Source of the DNA: Spirochaetota bacterium
GTDB taxonomy: Bacteria; Spirochaetota; Spirochaetia; Treponematales; Treponemataceae
Direction: 5' to 3'
DNA length: 64,000 nt
Assembly: GCA_023398165.1 (NCBI GenBank)
Contig: JAEWSQ010000025.1
Span: forward strand, 150,317 to 214,316
The translations under genes and the position numbers were made by a program. The notes below the pieces were generated by a model. The model searched no databases. It was not told the origin of the DNA and was given only the letters and a program-made list of their open reading frames with translations. Shown piece by piece: positions 55,629-62,907 of this stretch. Positions within the stretch are counted from its first letter, which is position 1. Each line of letters starts with the position of its first letter.

Positions 55629-55927
55629 CTATAGTTTACTGTCCTGATTAAACACTAGATTCCATTTGTTGTCACCAAAGTGCCATAGAGAAGATACTCT
55701 AAAAGAAATCGAAAGCATGGCATCAGCGCAGTCTATTATTACAATATAATTTGATATCGTAAGATCATCACCGCATCGGAGCTTACAAGTTCTGCAAACA
55801 TTACGGCATTTCTTTTAGAAAAGGAATCCCGCATTGCTTTTTCAAGATCATAAAAAAATGCAATAAGCGTAATAAGTTTTGGAAGTCCTTTTTCCTTAAA
55901 AACTATAAAACCATCATCTTCGTTCAT
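55629..55927 (-). pseudogene. DUF4440/SnoaL-like (NTF2 fold) protein, frameshifted and internally deleted
   Basis: The first 62 codons (55927-55739, AAGGGG before the ATG) include FYDLEKAMRDSFSKRNA and FAELVSSDAVMI, the N-terminal helix and first strand of DUF4440 proteins. That frame stops early. In another frame, overlapping its end, the sequence reads DDLTISNYIVII and later FRVSSLWHFGDNKWNLVF (key residues), ending QDSKL-stop at 55629. These are the last strands of the same fold. Intact members have about 120-130 aa, against roughly 99 codons here. A deletion plus frameshift is the simplest explanation. The short ORF alone could still be annotated as a hypothetical protein. Confidence 0.5.
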
Positions 55928-56003
55928 CTTTTTCCCCTTAGTATGATTTAACTATACAAGTATGTAGTCATGGTATCTGAAGTCGGCGTAGAGTTTTTAA
56001 ATA

Positions 56004-56801
56004 TCAACTTCTAAATAATCGTTTAAAAACTGCATCGGCAAGAGAAGACGGCACATGATACAGAATCCATGTCAGTAACCGGTTCCTGGCAATAATGTAA
56101 CGAGCTTTTGGTTTTCTTTTTTCAGAAAGTTTTTTTATTAATAGAGATGCAGAGTAAGCACTCATCCCCTTTCCTGCACTTGTTACTAGTTTTTCTCCGC
56201 CTGTTCTCATAGATTCCCTGTAAACCTCATTACAAAGCGGAATTGAGGACTCAAGTGCCTTATTCCATGTATGTTCCCAGATGGGGGTTGCAATAGAGCG
56301 GGGTTCAAAAATAATAACTGGAACACCTAACGGTCCAACTTCTCTGCGAAGGCAGTCTCCCAAGGCTTCGAGGGCGAACTTTGAGCAGGCATATGGTGAA
56401 AAAAAAGGAGGTGCAATGCGGCCTGCAGAAGAAGAAATCAGTACTACTCTTGTTTTATCTTCACGAATAATAGGAAGGAGTTCTTTTAAAAGCAATAAGT
56501 TCCCAAAAAAATTAATTTCCATTATTTCTCTGAAACTTTTTTCATCCAGGTGTTCAATGGGGCACGCGTCAGCTCTTCCGGCATTCAAAAATAATTTTTC
56601 AAGTTTATCACCTGAATTATGAAGATTTTGTATGGCTTGTATAAAACTAAAAATGCTGTCCCGTGAAAGATAATCACAATAATGAAGTGTACCGGTCCTC
56701 TTTTTTTCTATTGTTGTCCCCAGCAGTGCAGAACCGCCAGACTCATACTGAGCATATAATTCTTTTCCTATGCCTGAATCACATCCGGTTATTACAATCA
56801 T
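56004..56801 (-). CDS. short-chain dehydrogenase/reductase
   Basis: This 265-aa NAD(P)-dependent oxidoreductase starts with the cofactor loop TGCDSGIGKEL (about 5-15). NAGRAD is near residue 93 and the catalytic Ser-Tyr-Lys set is in VLISSSAGR and YACSKFALEALG. The sequence after the Lys contains PRSIATPIW. It is the family of 11-beta-HSD/retinol dehydrogenase-like reductases, with lipid or steroid-like substrates in animals, but bacterial members are varied. AAGGATTGT precedes the ATG; the Imm17-like gene ends 17 bases upstream, so the two may share a transcript. Confidence 0.88.
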   Translation of the reverse strand: MIVITGCDSGIGKELYAQYESGGSALLGTTIEKKRTGTLHYCDYLSRDSIFSFIQAIQNLHNSGDKLEKLFLNAGRADACPIEHLDEKSFREIMEINFFGNLLLLKELLPIIREDKTRVVLISSSAGRIAPPFFSPYACSKFALEALGDCLRREVGPLGVPVIIFEPRSIATPIWEHTWNKALESSIPLCNEVYRESMRTGGEKLVTSAGKGMSAYSASLLIKKLSEKRKPKARYIIARNRLLTWILYHVPSSLADAVFKRLFRS

Positions 56802-56818
56802 ACAATCCTTGAAATGTC

Positions 56819-57025
56819 TTAAGTTATGATTCCCAGAAACAGTAAAACTCCGACAGCCGAAAGAAGAAGTCCTGCAATAACATAAAAAATTCTGGCTCCG
56901 TTTCTGGTAAACAGTTTAACTATGAGCCGGGCCTTCCTGTGTTCCATAAACCAGTCAAAATCCATTGCTGCGCAGACGACAGCAAAAAGACCTGCAAATA
57001 CAACAACTAAACTAATGTAATTCAT
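56819..57025 (-). CDS. small membrane protein resembling immunity protein Imm17
   Basis: This 68-aa protein has a hydrophobic N-terminal helix (about 3-20) and a C-terminal one (about 47-66), with FDWFMEHRKARLIVKLF and RNGARIFYVIAGLL between and into them. The W-F...KA..v+lf.R.GARIFY pattern resembles the Imm17 family, small membrane immunity proteins found with polymorphic toxins. No toxin gene is nearby. GAAGGAGTTTAAGAT lies before the ATG. The identification rests on recall of the pattern and is moderate; a general small membrane protein is the alternative. Confidence 0.55.
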   Translation of the reverse strand: MNYISLVVVFAGLFAVVCAAMDFDWFMEHRKARLIVKLFTRNGARIFYVIAGLLLSAVGVLLFLGIIT

Positions 57026-57060
57026 ATCTTAAACTCCTTCACATGAAGTCTTATAAAATA

Positions 57061-57966
57061 TTAACGGCTCTTATTAATTGCATTTAATTCTACTGTTATA
57101 TCTTTACATTGATCCAAAACATTCACCGAAGCTTTTTTTACAATGGATGTAATATTCTGAAGACATAATAACGATTCATTAATTTGCTTGTTTCCGATCT
57201 CTGTTTCCTGCAGCCCGTTTTTCATTGTCTGCTCCTGTGTATTGATGGTCTGCATAGTAGTATCAATTGAAACAAAGTTTTTATTCAATTCAAGAATTAA
57301 TTGAGAAATATTATTTATTGATTTTACAATAATATTAACTTTATTGGCAATAGTTTTTGCATTAGAGCTTGAGGATTCTGCAAGTTTACGAATTTCATCG
57401 GCAACAACAGCGAAACCTTTTCCGCTTGCCCCTGCATGAGCAGCTTCAATTGCTGCATTCATGGATAACAGGCTTGTCCTGCCCGCTATGTTTTCTATTG
57501 TTTCTGTAATATCAAAAAGAAGTTTAGAGTCGTCAGCAACTTTACCGACATCATGAGCGATGCTGTCGATGTTAACAATACTCGATTCTGATGTTTTACT
57601 TAATACACTCAGCTCATCAGAGTTTGTAACTAATGAGGCTGTAATAACTGATATGGTATTTATCATCTGATTCACGGCGGCAGATGATTCTGTAATATTT
57701 GCAGACTGATCTTCGATCGAATTATCAAGCGCCTGAATACTCTTATAAATCTTTTCTATTGAGCCGCTGATATTTAGTACCATTTGAAGAAGAGCGTTAT
57801 GTTTTTTTGAAATCTCTTTTTCGTTGTTCAGTATTTTAATTTCCTGATAATGTCTGCAGTTCTCAGGTTTATTTACTCCATTATGTATTGCAATTGCCAT
57901 CTGTTCGCAAGAATTATACCCGCAGGAGCAGCAGTCGAGAAAATCTTCTTTATTCTTCTTGTACAT
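57061..57966 (-). CDS. Fe-S plus MCP-signalling part of a split hydrogenase sensor
   Basis: This 301-aa segment begins with four-cysteine sequence CCSCGYNSC...C (about 12-38), an Fe-S domain of the type found in sensory hydrogenases. It then has a coiled coil and a methyl-accepting chemotaxis hairpin (TSLLSMNAAIEAAHAG, GFAVVADEIRKLAESS). The ATG has no ribosome site. The frame is open for another 57 codons upstream (57967-58137) directly to the TAA of the hydrogenase gene, which lies in the same frame. I read both as one ancestral gene cut by a single stop codon. If not expressed alone, this part is a pseudogene fragment. Confidence 0.7.
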   Translation of the reverse strand: MYKKNKEDFLDCCSCGYNSCEQMAIAIHNGVNKPENCRHYQEIKILNNEKEISKKHNALLQMVLNISGSIEKIYKSIQALDNSIEDQSANITESSAAVNQMINTISVITASLVTNSDELSVLSKTSESSIVNIDSIAHDVGKVADDSKLLFDITETIENIAGRTSLLSMNAAIEAAHAGASGKGFAVVADEIRKLAESSSSNAKTIANKVNIIVKSINNISQLILELNKNFVSIDTTMQTINTQEQTMKNGLQETEIGNKQINESLLCLQNITSIVKKASVNVLDQCKDITVELNAINKSR

Positions 57967-58137
57967 AGAATCATAAATTGCATTAAATTCATAAAGGCTT
58001 GGTGTTTTTATATTTTGAGAAGTACTGCTTCTATTAACATAAGTACGGTCATATAACCCCTTAATCCAAAACTTTTCCAGTGTTGCTTTTATTTTCCTTT
58101 TTGAAAAGAAAGAATTACCGGTGTACTCTTTTTTAGT

Positions 58138-59142
58138 TTATTCCTTTCGGGCTTCATCACAACGTTTTTCAATTAGTGATTCAACTTCATCAATATTTTT
58201 ATCCTGATTCAGCGTTCCCGGGCCGCAGTTGCATCCCATCCCGCAGTTTAAGCAGTCAACTAATAGAGGAGCTTTTTTATCTGAAACCGATTTTTTAAAA
58301 GTATCCAGGTACTTATATATAGAATACCTGCCTTCAATCTTGCGGGATTTATTTTCTATTCCGGGAACATCTCTTTGTGCTGTCCTCAGTAAGCCTCCGG
58401 GACTCGAAAAAAGTACAGCTCTTTCTGCAGGAGGATTATCATACGAAACAGGGGGGTAGGTATCGAGATTAATATGTTTATCTTTGAAATATGCATCAAG
58501 GGATTTAAATGTGATATTGTAAGCGTCTATACCAACTTCATCAAATTCCCTTCTCTTGGCATAACAGGGTGACAATACTGCAAATTCTGCATTCTTGTAT
58601 TCAGGGTAAAACTTTTTAACCATCTTAATCGTATGCATCATCGGACTGTCGGAAGGTGCCAGGTATTGAATAAGTTCAGGGTGATACAACTCTATATAGC
58701 TGACGATCGCAGGACAAGGCTGGGAAATCACGTGCCTCAAATTCTTATCTTTAATCGCCTTAAGGTAGCTCATCACCGTTAATTCAGCTCCGAAACTGAC
58801 ATCAAATACCGCTTTAACTCCCATTTTTTTTAACCAGCCGTTAATGTTCAGGTACTTTCCGGGAAAATTTGCGGCAACCGCAGGGGCCGTAACCGCAACG
58901 ATTTGTTTTTTGTCATTAACGGCTTTCAAAAAAAGATCGAAATCATCAAGACCTATACGTGCATCATGAGTACATATTTTCAAACAGGCACCGCAGCCAA
59001 TGCAGAGATCAGGGTTCACTTCAACATACGATTTTGAACCGTCATTACACAATTTAGAAGGGCACACACTGATGCATTGGTGGCAGTTAACACATTTATC
59101 TTTATCAACATCAATTATTTTTTTTAAATTCATTTTCTCCAT
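58138..59142 (-). CDS. sensory [FeFe]-hydrogenase-like protein (group C/HydS type), 5' part
   Basis: This 334-aa part has two 4Fe-4S ferredoxin motifs (Cys17-20-23-27 and Cys47-50-53-57) and then a H-cluster domain. The cluster ligands appear in SQPCPAIVSY, SPCYAKRREF and VDCLNCGMGCNCGPG, the pattern of group C hydrogenases that are believed to sense hydrogen. CGGGAG lies 6 bases before the ATG. The frame ends with TAA at 58138-58140, but the same frame continues into an Fe-S/MCP segment. In relatives the hydrogenase and signalling domain are one polypeptide. Treponemes of the gut live with H2, so a hydrogen-responsive chemotaxis-type signal is plausible. Its activity when shortened is unknown. 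Confidence 0.82.
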   Translation of the reverse strand: MEKMNLKKIIDVDKDKCVNCHQCISVCPSKLCNDGSKSYVEVNPDLCIGCGACLKICTHDARIGLDDFDLFLKAVNDKKQIVAVTAPAVAANFPGKYLNINGWLKKMGVKAVFDVSFGAELTVMSYLKAIKDKNLRHVISQPCPAIVSYIELYHPELIQYLAPSDSPMMHTIKMVKKFYPEYKNAEFAVLSPCYAKRREFDEVGIDAYNITFKSLDAYFKDKHINLDTYPPVSYDNPPAERAVLFSSPGGLLRTAQRDVPGIENKSRKIEGRYSIYKYLDTFKKSVSDKKAPLLVDCLNCGMGCNCGPGTLNQDKNIDEVESLIEKRCDEARKE

Positions 59143-59175
59143 AGTAGCTCCCGAAAATTCTATACTAACACAATC

Positions 59176-60021
59176 CTATAAAGCCTCTGCTGTTTTAGCC
59201 AGTATAAAAGCATTCCATTCATCTACTGTCATTTGGGCCTTAGACTGCAGCGAAAAAAGAAATGAATTAAAACCGGGATTATTTGGAAGTTCCATGTTTA
59301 TTTCAATGACATCGGAATTATCAGCATCTACATACAGCATACCCTTTTTATCTTCGAGCCCCTGAACAACAACCGTAAAAACATCACATAAAACATCTTT
59401 ATATACAGACTGACCGGTATACTCAAACGAAGTATTTCCCTGATATTGTATGTCGGTTGAATTATCAGGACTTATAAAACCGGCATTAAAGCTTGTATGT
59501 TTTTCTTTTAGATAGGGAATCATCGAATTAAGATCGGCCCAGTCAAAATTGTAAAAAAACGAAGGGATAATACCGAATGAAAATTCCTGAGTTTTATCTT
59601 TGTATGAAGCTTTTGCAGTAAAACCGCTGTACTCTGTAACTGCATTTTTTACTCTTTCACCGTCCTTTTTTACAAGGTATGCGGTGATTGCATCGGGCAT
59701 AAACGTTGTTTCATTATAGTCCGCACACACAAGGTCGGTTGCTCCCTGAAGTTTCGCAAACTGATAAATTTTAAAACTTTCGCTTCGCAGAGATTCAGGA
59801 TAATAAATCCATACATGGCAGGGATTTTTACCTTTTAAATCAGATTTAATATAGTAATAAGCATAGCCTGTTCTGTCATATGGCGCTGCATGTATATTAA
59901 ACTGGGCTGTTAAATCCTGTTCTTCAGAAAAATCAACAGTTTTGTAGGGAAGTAAATAACAGGATACACAAGTACAAAGTAAAACCAATGAGAGAAGACC
60001 GCATAGACCGGTTTTAGGCAT
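59176..60021 (-). CDS. lipoprotein of unknown function
   Basis: This 281-aa protein from the ATG at 60021 (TTGGAGATAATT upstream) has a signal peptide with the lipobox CVSC (Cys at about 21). I do not recognise the mature part. It is rich in Tyr and beta-type sequence, with HVWIYYPESLRSESF and QYQGNTSFEYTGQ, and it looks like a solvent-exposed beta-sandwich. The longer frame to 60069 would hide the signal peptide. It ends 33 bases before the hydrogenase start, on the same strand, and might be co-transcribed with it. Confidence 0.7.
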   Translation of the reverse strand: MPKTGLCGLLSLVLLCTCVSCYLLPYKTVDFSEEQDLTAQFNIHAAPYDRTGYAYYYIKSDLKGKNPCHVWIYYPESLRSESFKIYQFAKLQGATDLVCADYNETTFMPDAITAYLVKKDGERVKNAVTEYSGFTAKASYKDKTQEFSFGIIPSFFYNFDWADLNSMIPYLKEKHTSFNAGFISPDNSTDIQYQGNTSFEYTGQSVYKDVLCDVFTVVVQGLEDKKGMLYVDADNSDVIEINMELPNNPGFNSFLFSLQSKAQMTVDEWNAFILAKTAEAL

Positions 60022-60171
60022 AATTATCTCCAAAGAACAAATATCACATAATAGTTCAACACGTGTCAATTAAGAAAATGTCATTCAAACTAAAGGTTAC
60101 ATAGAGATTTAAACTTGTTGTGCTCATACGTACTGTATACTATTACACTACTGCTAAACAGCAACGGCAAA

Positions 60172-60329
60172 AGATGATGGGAATCCTCTCCGCAAAAAAT
60201 CATCCTGATTTTTCGCTACGAGCCGCCTCCGCTCACTGACGCCGGCTTCCATGCCGGCTCTTCCTCGCACCTGCTCGGCGTTCGCTTTGTTTCGATGCCT
60301 CGAAGCTTCGCTGTCAATACCCATCATCT
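60172..60329. repeat. 158-bp repeat-like element with 13-bp inverted ends
   Basis: The ends AGATGATGGGAAT (60172-60184) and the reverse complement of 60317-60329 match at 12 of 13 bases. Inside lie nested hairpins: an A/T-run palindrome at 60192-60216 with a TCC loop, GCCGGC-TTCCAT-GCCGGC, and TCGAAGCTTCG. The interior is far more GC-rich than the neighbourhood and has no gene. The left end shares the 13 bases GATGATGGGAATC with the tRNA-Gly tail at 60377. It looks like a MITE or intergenic palindromic repeat. Confidence 0.55.
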
Positions 60330-60341
60330 TTAAAATAAAGA

Positions 60342-60363
60342 AGGACTACCTAAAGGTAGTCCT
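60342..60363 (-). terminator. terminator of the former tRNA-Gly
   Basis: Perfect 9-base arms AGGACTACC / GGTAGTCCT with a TTTA loop (minus strand), followed on the minus strand by TCTTTATTTT. It stands 11 bases beyond the tRNA fragment, which marks this side as the original chromosomal flank. Confidence 0.8.
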
Positions 60364-60373
60364 GATCTTTCGA

Positions 60374-60413
60374 GCGGATGATGGGAATCGAACCCACGTC
60401 TCCAGCTTGGAAG
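60374..60413 (-). other. 3' half of tRNA-Gly(UCC), attachment-site remnant
   Basis: Read on the minus strand, the sequence runs from the anticodon loop CTTCCAA (anticodon UCC) through the anticodon-stem 3' arm, the variable loop GAGAC and the T arm GTGGG-TTCGATT-CCCAT to the acceptor strand CATCCGC and discriminator T. The 5' half (acceptor, D arm, anticodon 5' arm) is missing and replaced by unrelated DNA past 60413. That is the usual scar where a tyrosine-recombinase element integrated in a tRNA gene; the intact tRNA would be at the other end of the element. Confidence 0.8.
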
Positions 60414-60538
60414 TTTTTAAGAATGGGCGTGTATTTCAGCGTAAAACAACGCTATATGTCATATTTTACAACCGTTTTCTATTATATGTCAATGGTAAAA
60501 AACGTAAAATGAAGTAAAAAAGAGTACCGAAAAGTACA

Positions 60539-60563
60539 TTTATGGCACACTTTTATGGCACAC
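60539..60563. repeat. tandem direct repeat near the element end
   Basis: TTTATGGCACAC occurs at 60539-60550 and again at 60552-60563. ATATGTCA occurs at 60454-60461 and 60484-60491. Close direct repeats beside an att site could be integrase arm sites. Confidence 0.4.
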
Positions 60564-60647
60564 ACTTTGATATAAAACTATGTATAAGAGGGAATTTATA
60601 CAATTAAAACCATAAAGTACTGCAGCCGGGGAGTCATGGGGGGAGTG

Positions 60648-60838
60648 CTAATAATGGTATTTGCAGGATGCGATATATAGTGTGTCATCTTTTATAATAT
60701 AGATTAAACGATGTTCTTCTGTGATTCTTCGTGACCAATATCCAGAATTGAAACCAAATTAATATGGTTGTTAACATTTCCGACGGCTTTTAAAAGATGT
60801 TCTTTATTGGCCTCTGAGCTCAATATGATCCTTAACAT
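60648..60838 (-). pseudogene. decayed YefM/YoeB toxin-antitoxin module
   Basis: The last 34 codons before the TAG at 60648 read FNSGYWSRRITEEHRLIY and end SCKYHY, the C-terminus of the YoeB/Txe mRNA-interferase family (catalytic His and C-terminal Tyr in place). An in-frame stop and missing N-terminus mark it as broken. In an overlapping frame from an ATG at 60838 the sequence SSEANKEHLLKAV resembles the C-terminal end of a YefM/Axe antitoxin. So only the adjoining ends of a two-gene module remain. The YoeB part is confident; the antitoxin part is tentative. Confidence 0.55.
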
Positions 60839-60868
60839 AAAGTAACGATCAGAGATATAAAAGTCTTA

Positions 60869-60916
60869 TTTGACAATCATAGTAATATGAAGTATCATAT
60901 TGTTATGATTGTCAAA
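60869..60916 (+). promoter_or_regulatory. promoter within operator palindrome of abiE
   Basis: Two 22-base arms (60869-60890 and 60895-60916, beginning TTTGACAATCATA) match at 20 positions around AGTA. Inside lie TTGACA (60870-60875), a 17-base spacer and TATCAT (60893-60898), so a protein bound here would block the promoter. Start of transcription is expected at about 60905, the A of the second ATG. AbiEi antitoxins are known to bind inverted repeats in their own promoters. Confidence 0.75.
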
Positions 60917-61519
60917 GAAAAGGAAACAGGTTTTTTTTCTCTTCTCGAAGATATCGCGGAAAAAAATGGAGGATTTATCCTTACTGATTCTGCAGTTAAT
61001 GCAGGAATTTCGCGCTCTCTGCTTTCCTATTACGAAAAACAAGGATATTTAGAGCGTATTGCTAAGGGGCAATATATCTTTCCATCGGAAATATCAGATG
61101 AAATGTATTCTATAAGCCAGCGTTCAAAGAATTTAATTTTTTCTCACGAAAGTGCCCTTTTTTTACATAACATGAGTAGTAGAACTCCTTTTTATCATTC
61201 AATTACCGTTCCATCAGATAAACGGCTTTCTGATCGTCTTAAAAAAGAGTGTAAAGTGTATTATGTAAAAGCAGAGCTCTTTTCTCTTGGGTTGATGTAC
61301 AGTAAAACACCTCATGGAAATCTTGTTCCTTGTTATGATGCAGAACGCACAATTTGCGATATTATCCGCAGCCGAAACCGTATTGATGAAGAAACTTTTT
61401 ATGATGGAATTAAACAGTACATGTCAGGAAGAGAAACCGATATTGGTAAACTTGGAAGTTATGCAGAACAGTTTCATATTTTAAAAAAAGTAAGGGATAT
61501 ACTGGGAGTACTTCTATGA
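60905..61519 (+). CDS. abiEi: type IV toxin-antitoxin antitoxin, AbiEi
   Basis: AbiEi antitoxins neutralise the AbiEii nucleotidyltransferase and repress their own operon. This 204-aa protein has an N-terminal winged helix (residues about 20-65, ITDSAVNAGISRSLLSYYEKQGYLERIAKGQYIF-type layout). The antitoxin domain follows with FSHESALFLHNMSSRTPFYH and DAERTICDIIRSRNRID. The start is placed at 60905; the first in-frame ATG (60887) lies upstream of the predicted start of transcription. No ribosome site precedes either, consistent with a leaderless message. The toxin gene overlaps the stop by four bases (ATGA). Confidence 0.88.
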   Translation: MIVKEKETGFFSLLEDIAEKNGGFILTDSAVNAGISRSLLSYYEKQGYLERIAKGQYIFPSEISDEMYSISQRSKNLIFSHESALFLHNMSSRTPFYHSITVPSDKRLSDRLKKECKVYYVKAELFSLGLMYSKTPHGNLVPCYDAERTICDIIRSRNRIDEETFYDGIKQYMSGRETDIGKLGSYAEQFHILKKVRDILGVLL

Positions 61520-62349
61520 GTAATAAAACTGCAGTTATGAGTTTTAAAAGTAAAATAAATAATTATGCAAAGACTCATAATATTAGTGCACAGGCGGTTT
61601 TACAGAATTATCTTTTTGAGCGGTTTCTTGAGCGTCTTTCAATATCAGAGTATCAGAATAAATTTATTCTTAAAGGCGGAATGCTTATATCAAATATGGT
61701 AGGCCTTGCAGTTCGAACAACGATGGATATGGACATTACAATCCGTAATATGCAATTGGAAGAGCAGCAAATTCTTAATGCACTAAAAAACATAAGTAAC
61801 ATTAATCTCGATGATGGAGTTTCTTTTTCAGACTTTTCATTTACTCCAATCAGAAAGGATGATATATACGGAGGGTACTGTATTAAATTTACTGCAGGAT
61901 ATTTTTCAATCATTACTCCGCTTTCTATTGATATATCAACTGGTGATAAAATAATACCAAATCCTCAGGAATATTTTTTTCATTCTGCATTTGAAAATGA
62001 TAAGTCATTCAAACTTTTCAGCTATAATATTGAGTCTATACTTGCAGAAAAAGTTCAAACGATTATAAGCAGAGGTATAGCCTCGACCAGACCTCGTGAT
62101 TATTATGATGTGTATATACTTTGTAAGGAAAAATCATTCAGCATGGAAATATTTAAGAAAGCTTTTTCTGAAACTTGTAAACACAGGGGAACTGAGTATG
62201 TACTTGATGAAATTAAAATACGTTTAAATGAGATTGAATATAGTGAACTTATGAAGGCACAGTGGCAAAAGTATATAAAACAGTTTTCGTATGCAAAAGA
62301 AGTCAGTTATGAACAATTGATGGAAACCTTAAAAGATTTATTTTTTTAA
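61516..62349 (+). CDS. abiEii: type IV toxin-antitoxin toxin, AbiEii nucleotidyltransferase
   Basis: AbiEii proteins are DNA polymerase beta-like nucleotidyltransferases that halt growth, for example during phage infection. This 277-aa protein shows FILKGGMLISNM near residue 49, the metal-binding motif TMDMDITIR near residue 72, and SIDISTGD around 136. The C-terminal part includes YNIESILAEKVQTII and RPRDYYDVYIL, both typical of AbiEii. Its length fits the family. It overlaps the antitoxin gene by four bases. The pair looks intact and probably aids stability or phage defence of the element; the target is unknown. Confidence 0.9.
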   Translation: MSNKTAVMSFKSKINNYAKTHNISAQAVLQNYLFERFLERLSISEYQNKFILKGGMLISNMVGLAVRTTMDMDITIRNMQLEEQQILNALKNISNINLDDGVSFSDFSFTPIRKDDIYGGYCIKFTAGYFSIITPLSIDISTGDKIIPNPQEYFFHSAFENDKSFKLFSYNIESILAEKVQTIISRGIASTRPRDYYDVYILCKEKSFSMEIFKKAFSETCKHRGTEYVLDEIKIRLNEIEYSELMKAQWQKYIKQFSYAKEVSYEQLMETLKDLFF

Positions 62350-62468
62350 TGAATATCATTTGTGGTAATCAATGAGTATAACTTCATTTGCCCCTTCTTA
62401 AATCCAACGTAACGCCATACAAGAAGAAATTGAATATACCTTTATGATCGTACACCATGAACTTGTAC

Positions 62469-62747
62469 TTACTTCTTCTGATTTTTGATTATAAAATTGA
62501 GAACGTCCTTTAGAAACTGATTTGACTCTCTCAGTTCTTTCAGTTCCTTAAACATTTTTCTTTCGAGATCTGAAGGATGTGTAGTATCTATTAATGTTTC
62601 CCCTAAAAGATAATGTCTTCTTCTATCTCTTCTCCAGTCAGTTAGAGTGTAGAATGGAATGTCAAGCTGTTCACTTGCTTTTTTTACCCCAATTTCGTAA
62701 GACAACTTAATTGCCTGGATTCTGGTTTCCTTATTGTACTTTTTCAT
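62469..62747 (-). CDS. IS3-family transposase OrfA-like HTH protein
   Basis: This 92-aa protein has an HTH_Tnp_1-type helix-turn-helix (KETRIQAIKLSYEIGVKKAS, then DIPFYTLTDWRRDRRR) and a C-terminal leucine-zipper-like helix (LERKMFKELKELRESNQFLK), the build of IS3 OrfA. OrfB, which carries the DDE catalytic domain, is absent. The 119 bases between this gene and abiEii contain only a short frame (KYKFMVYDHKGIF on the minus strand) that weakly recalls an OrfB start. It is therefore a remnant or a captured DNA-binding protein. AAAGGATATTTTG precedes the ATG, and the tiny gene upstream ends 19 bases earlier. Confidence 0.7.
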   Translation of the reverse strand: MKKYNKETRIQAIKLSYEIGVKKASEQLDIPFYTLTDWRRDRRRHYLLGETLIDTTHPSDLERKMFKELKELRESNQFLKDVLNFIIKNQKK

Positions 62748-62766
62748 CAAAATATCCTTTTAGTAT

Positions 62767-62907
62767 TTATTCCACCATGAGTACATGAGCTTCTCTCACC
62801 TGGGTAATTTTAGTAAGCCTGCCTTCAGTAAAGGTAAGTTTTAAAACAATCTTCCCATGGAAAATATTTTTAGAAGCCTCAGTAAATATTTTAAGAATTG
62901 AAATCAT
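62767..62907 (-). CDS. 46-aa protein, paralogue-like partner of the next upstream gene
   Basis: This frame encodes MISILKIFTEASKNIFHGK followed by KIVLKLTFTEGRLTKITQVR and ends LMVE-stop. Its first 17 bases overlap the preceding gene, which suggests coupled translation. The pattern G-x-hydrophobic alternation-[DE]-G-[RH]-x-x-x-[IV] is shared with the neighbour and recalls DUF2292-type small proteins. Function unknown. The overlap and pattern are the only evidence that it is real. Confidence 0.5.
   Translation of the reverse strand: MISILKIFTEASKNIFHGKIVLKLTFTEGRLTKITQVREAHVLMVE

Noticed and set aside
55739..55927. Treating the 62-aa frame as an independent gene
   Set aside because: It ends where DUF4440 sequence continues in another frame, so a broken gene explains it better; kept as a pseudogene.
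60251..60517. 88-aa reading frame containing the residues ADDGNRTHVSSLE
   Set aside because: That peptide is the translation of the antisense of a tRNA T arm; the frame crosses the 158-bp repeat, the terminator and the tRNA half, so it is an artefact.
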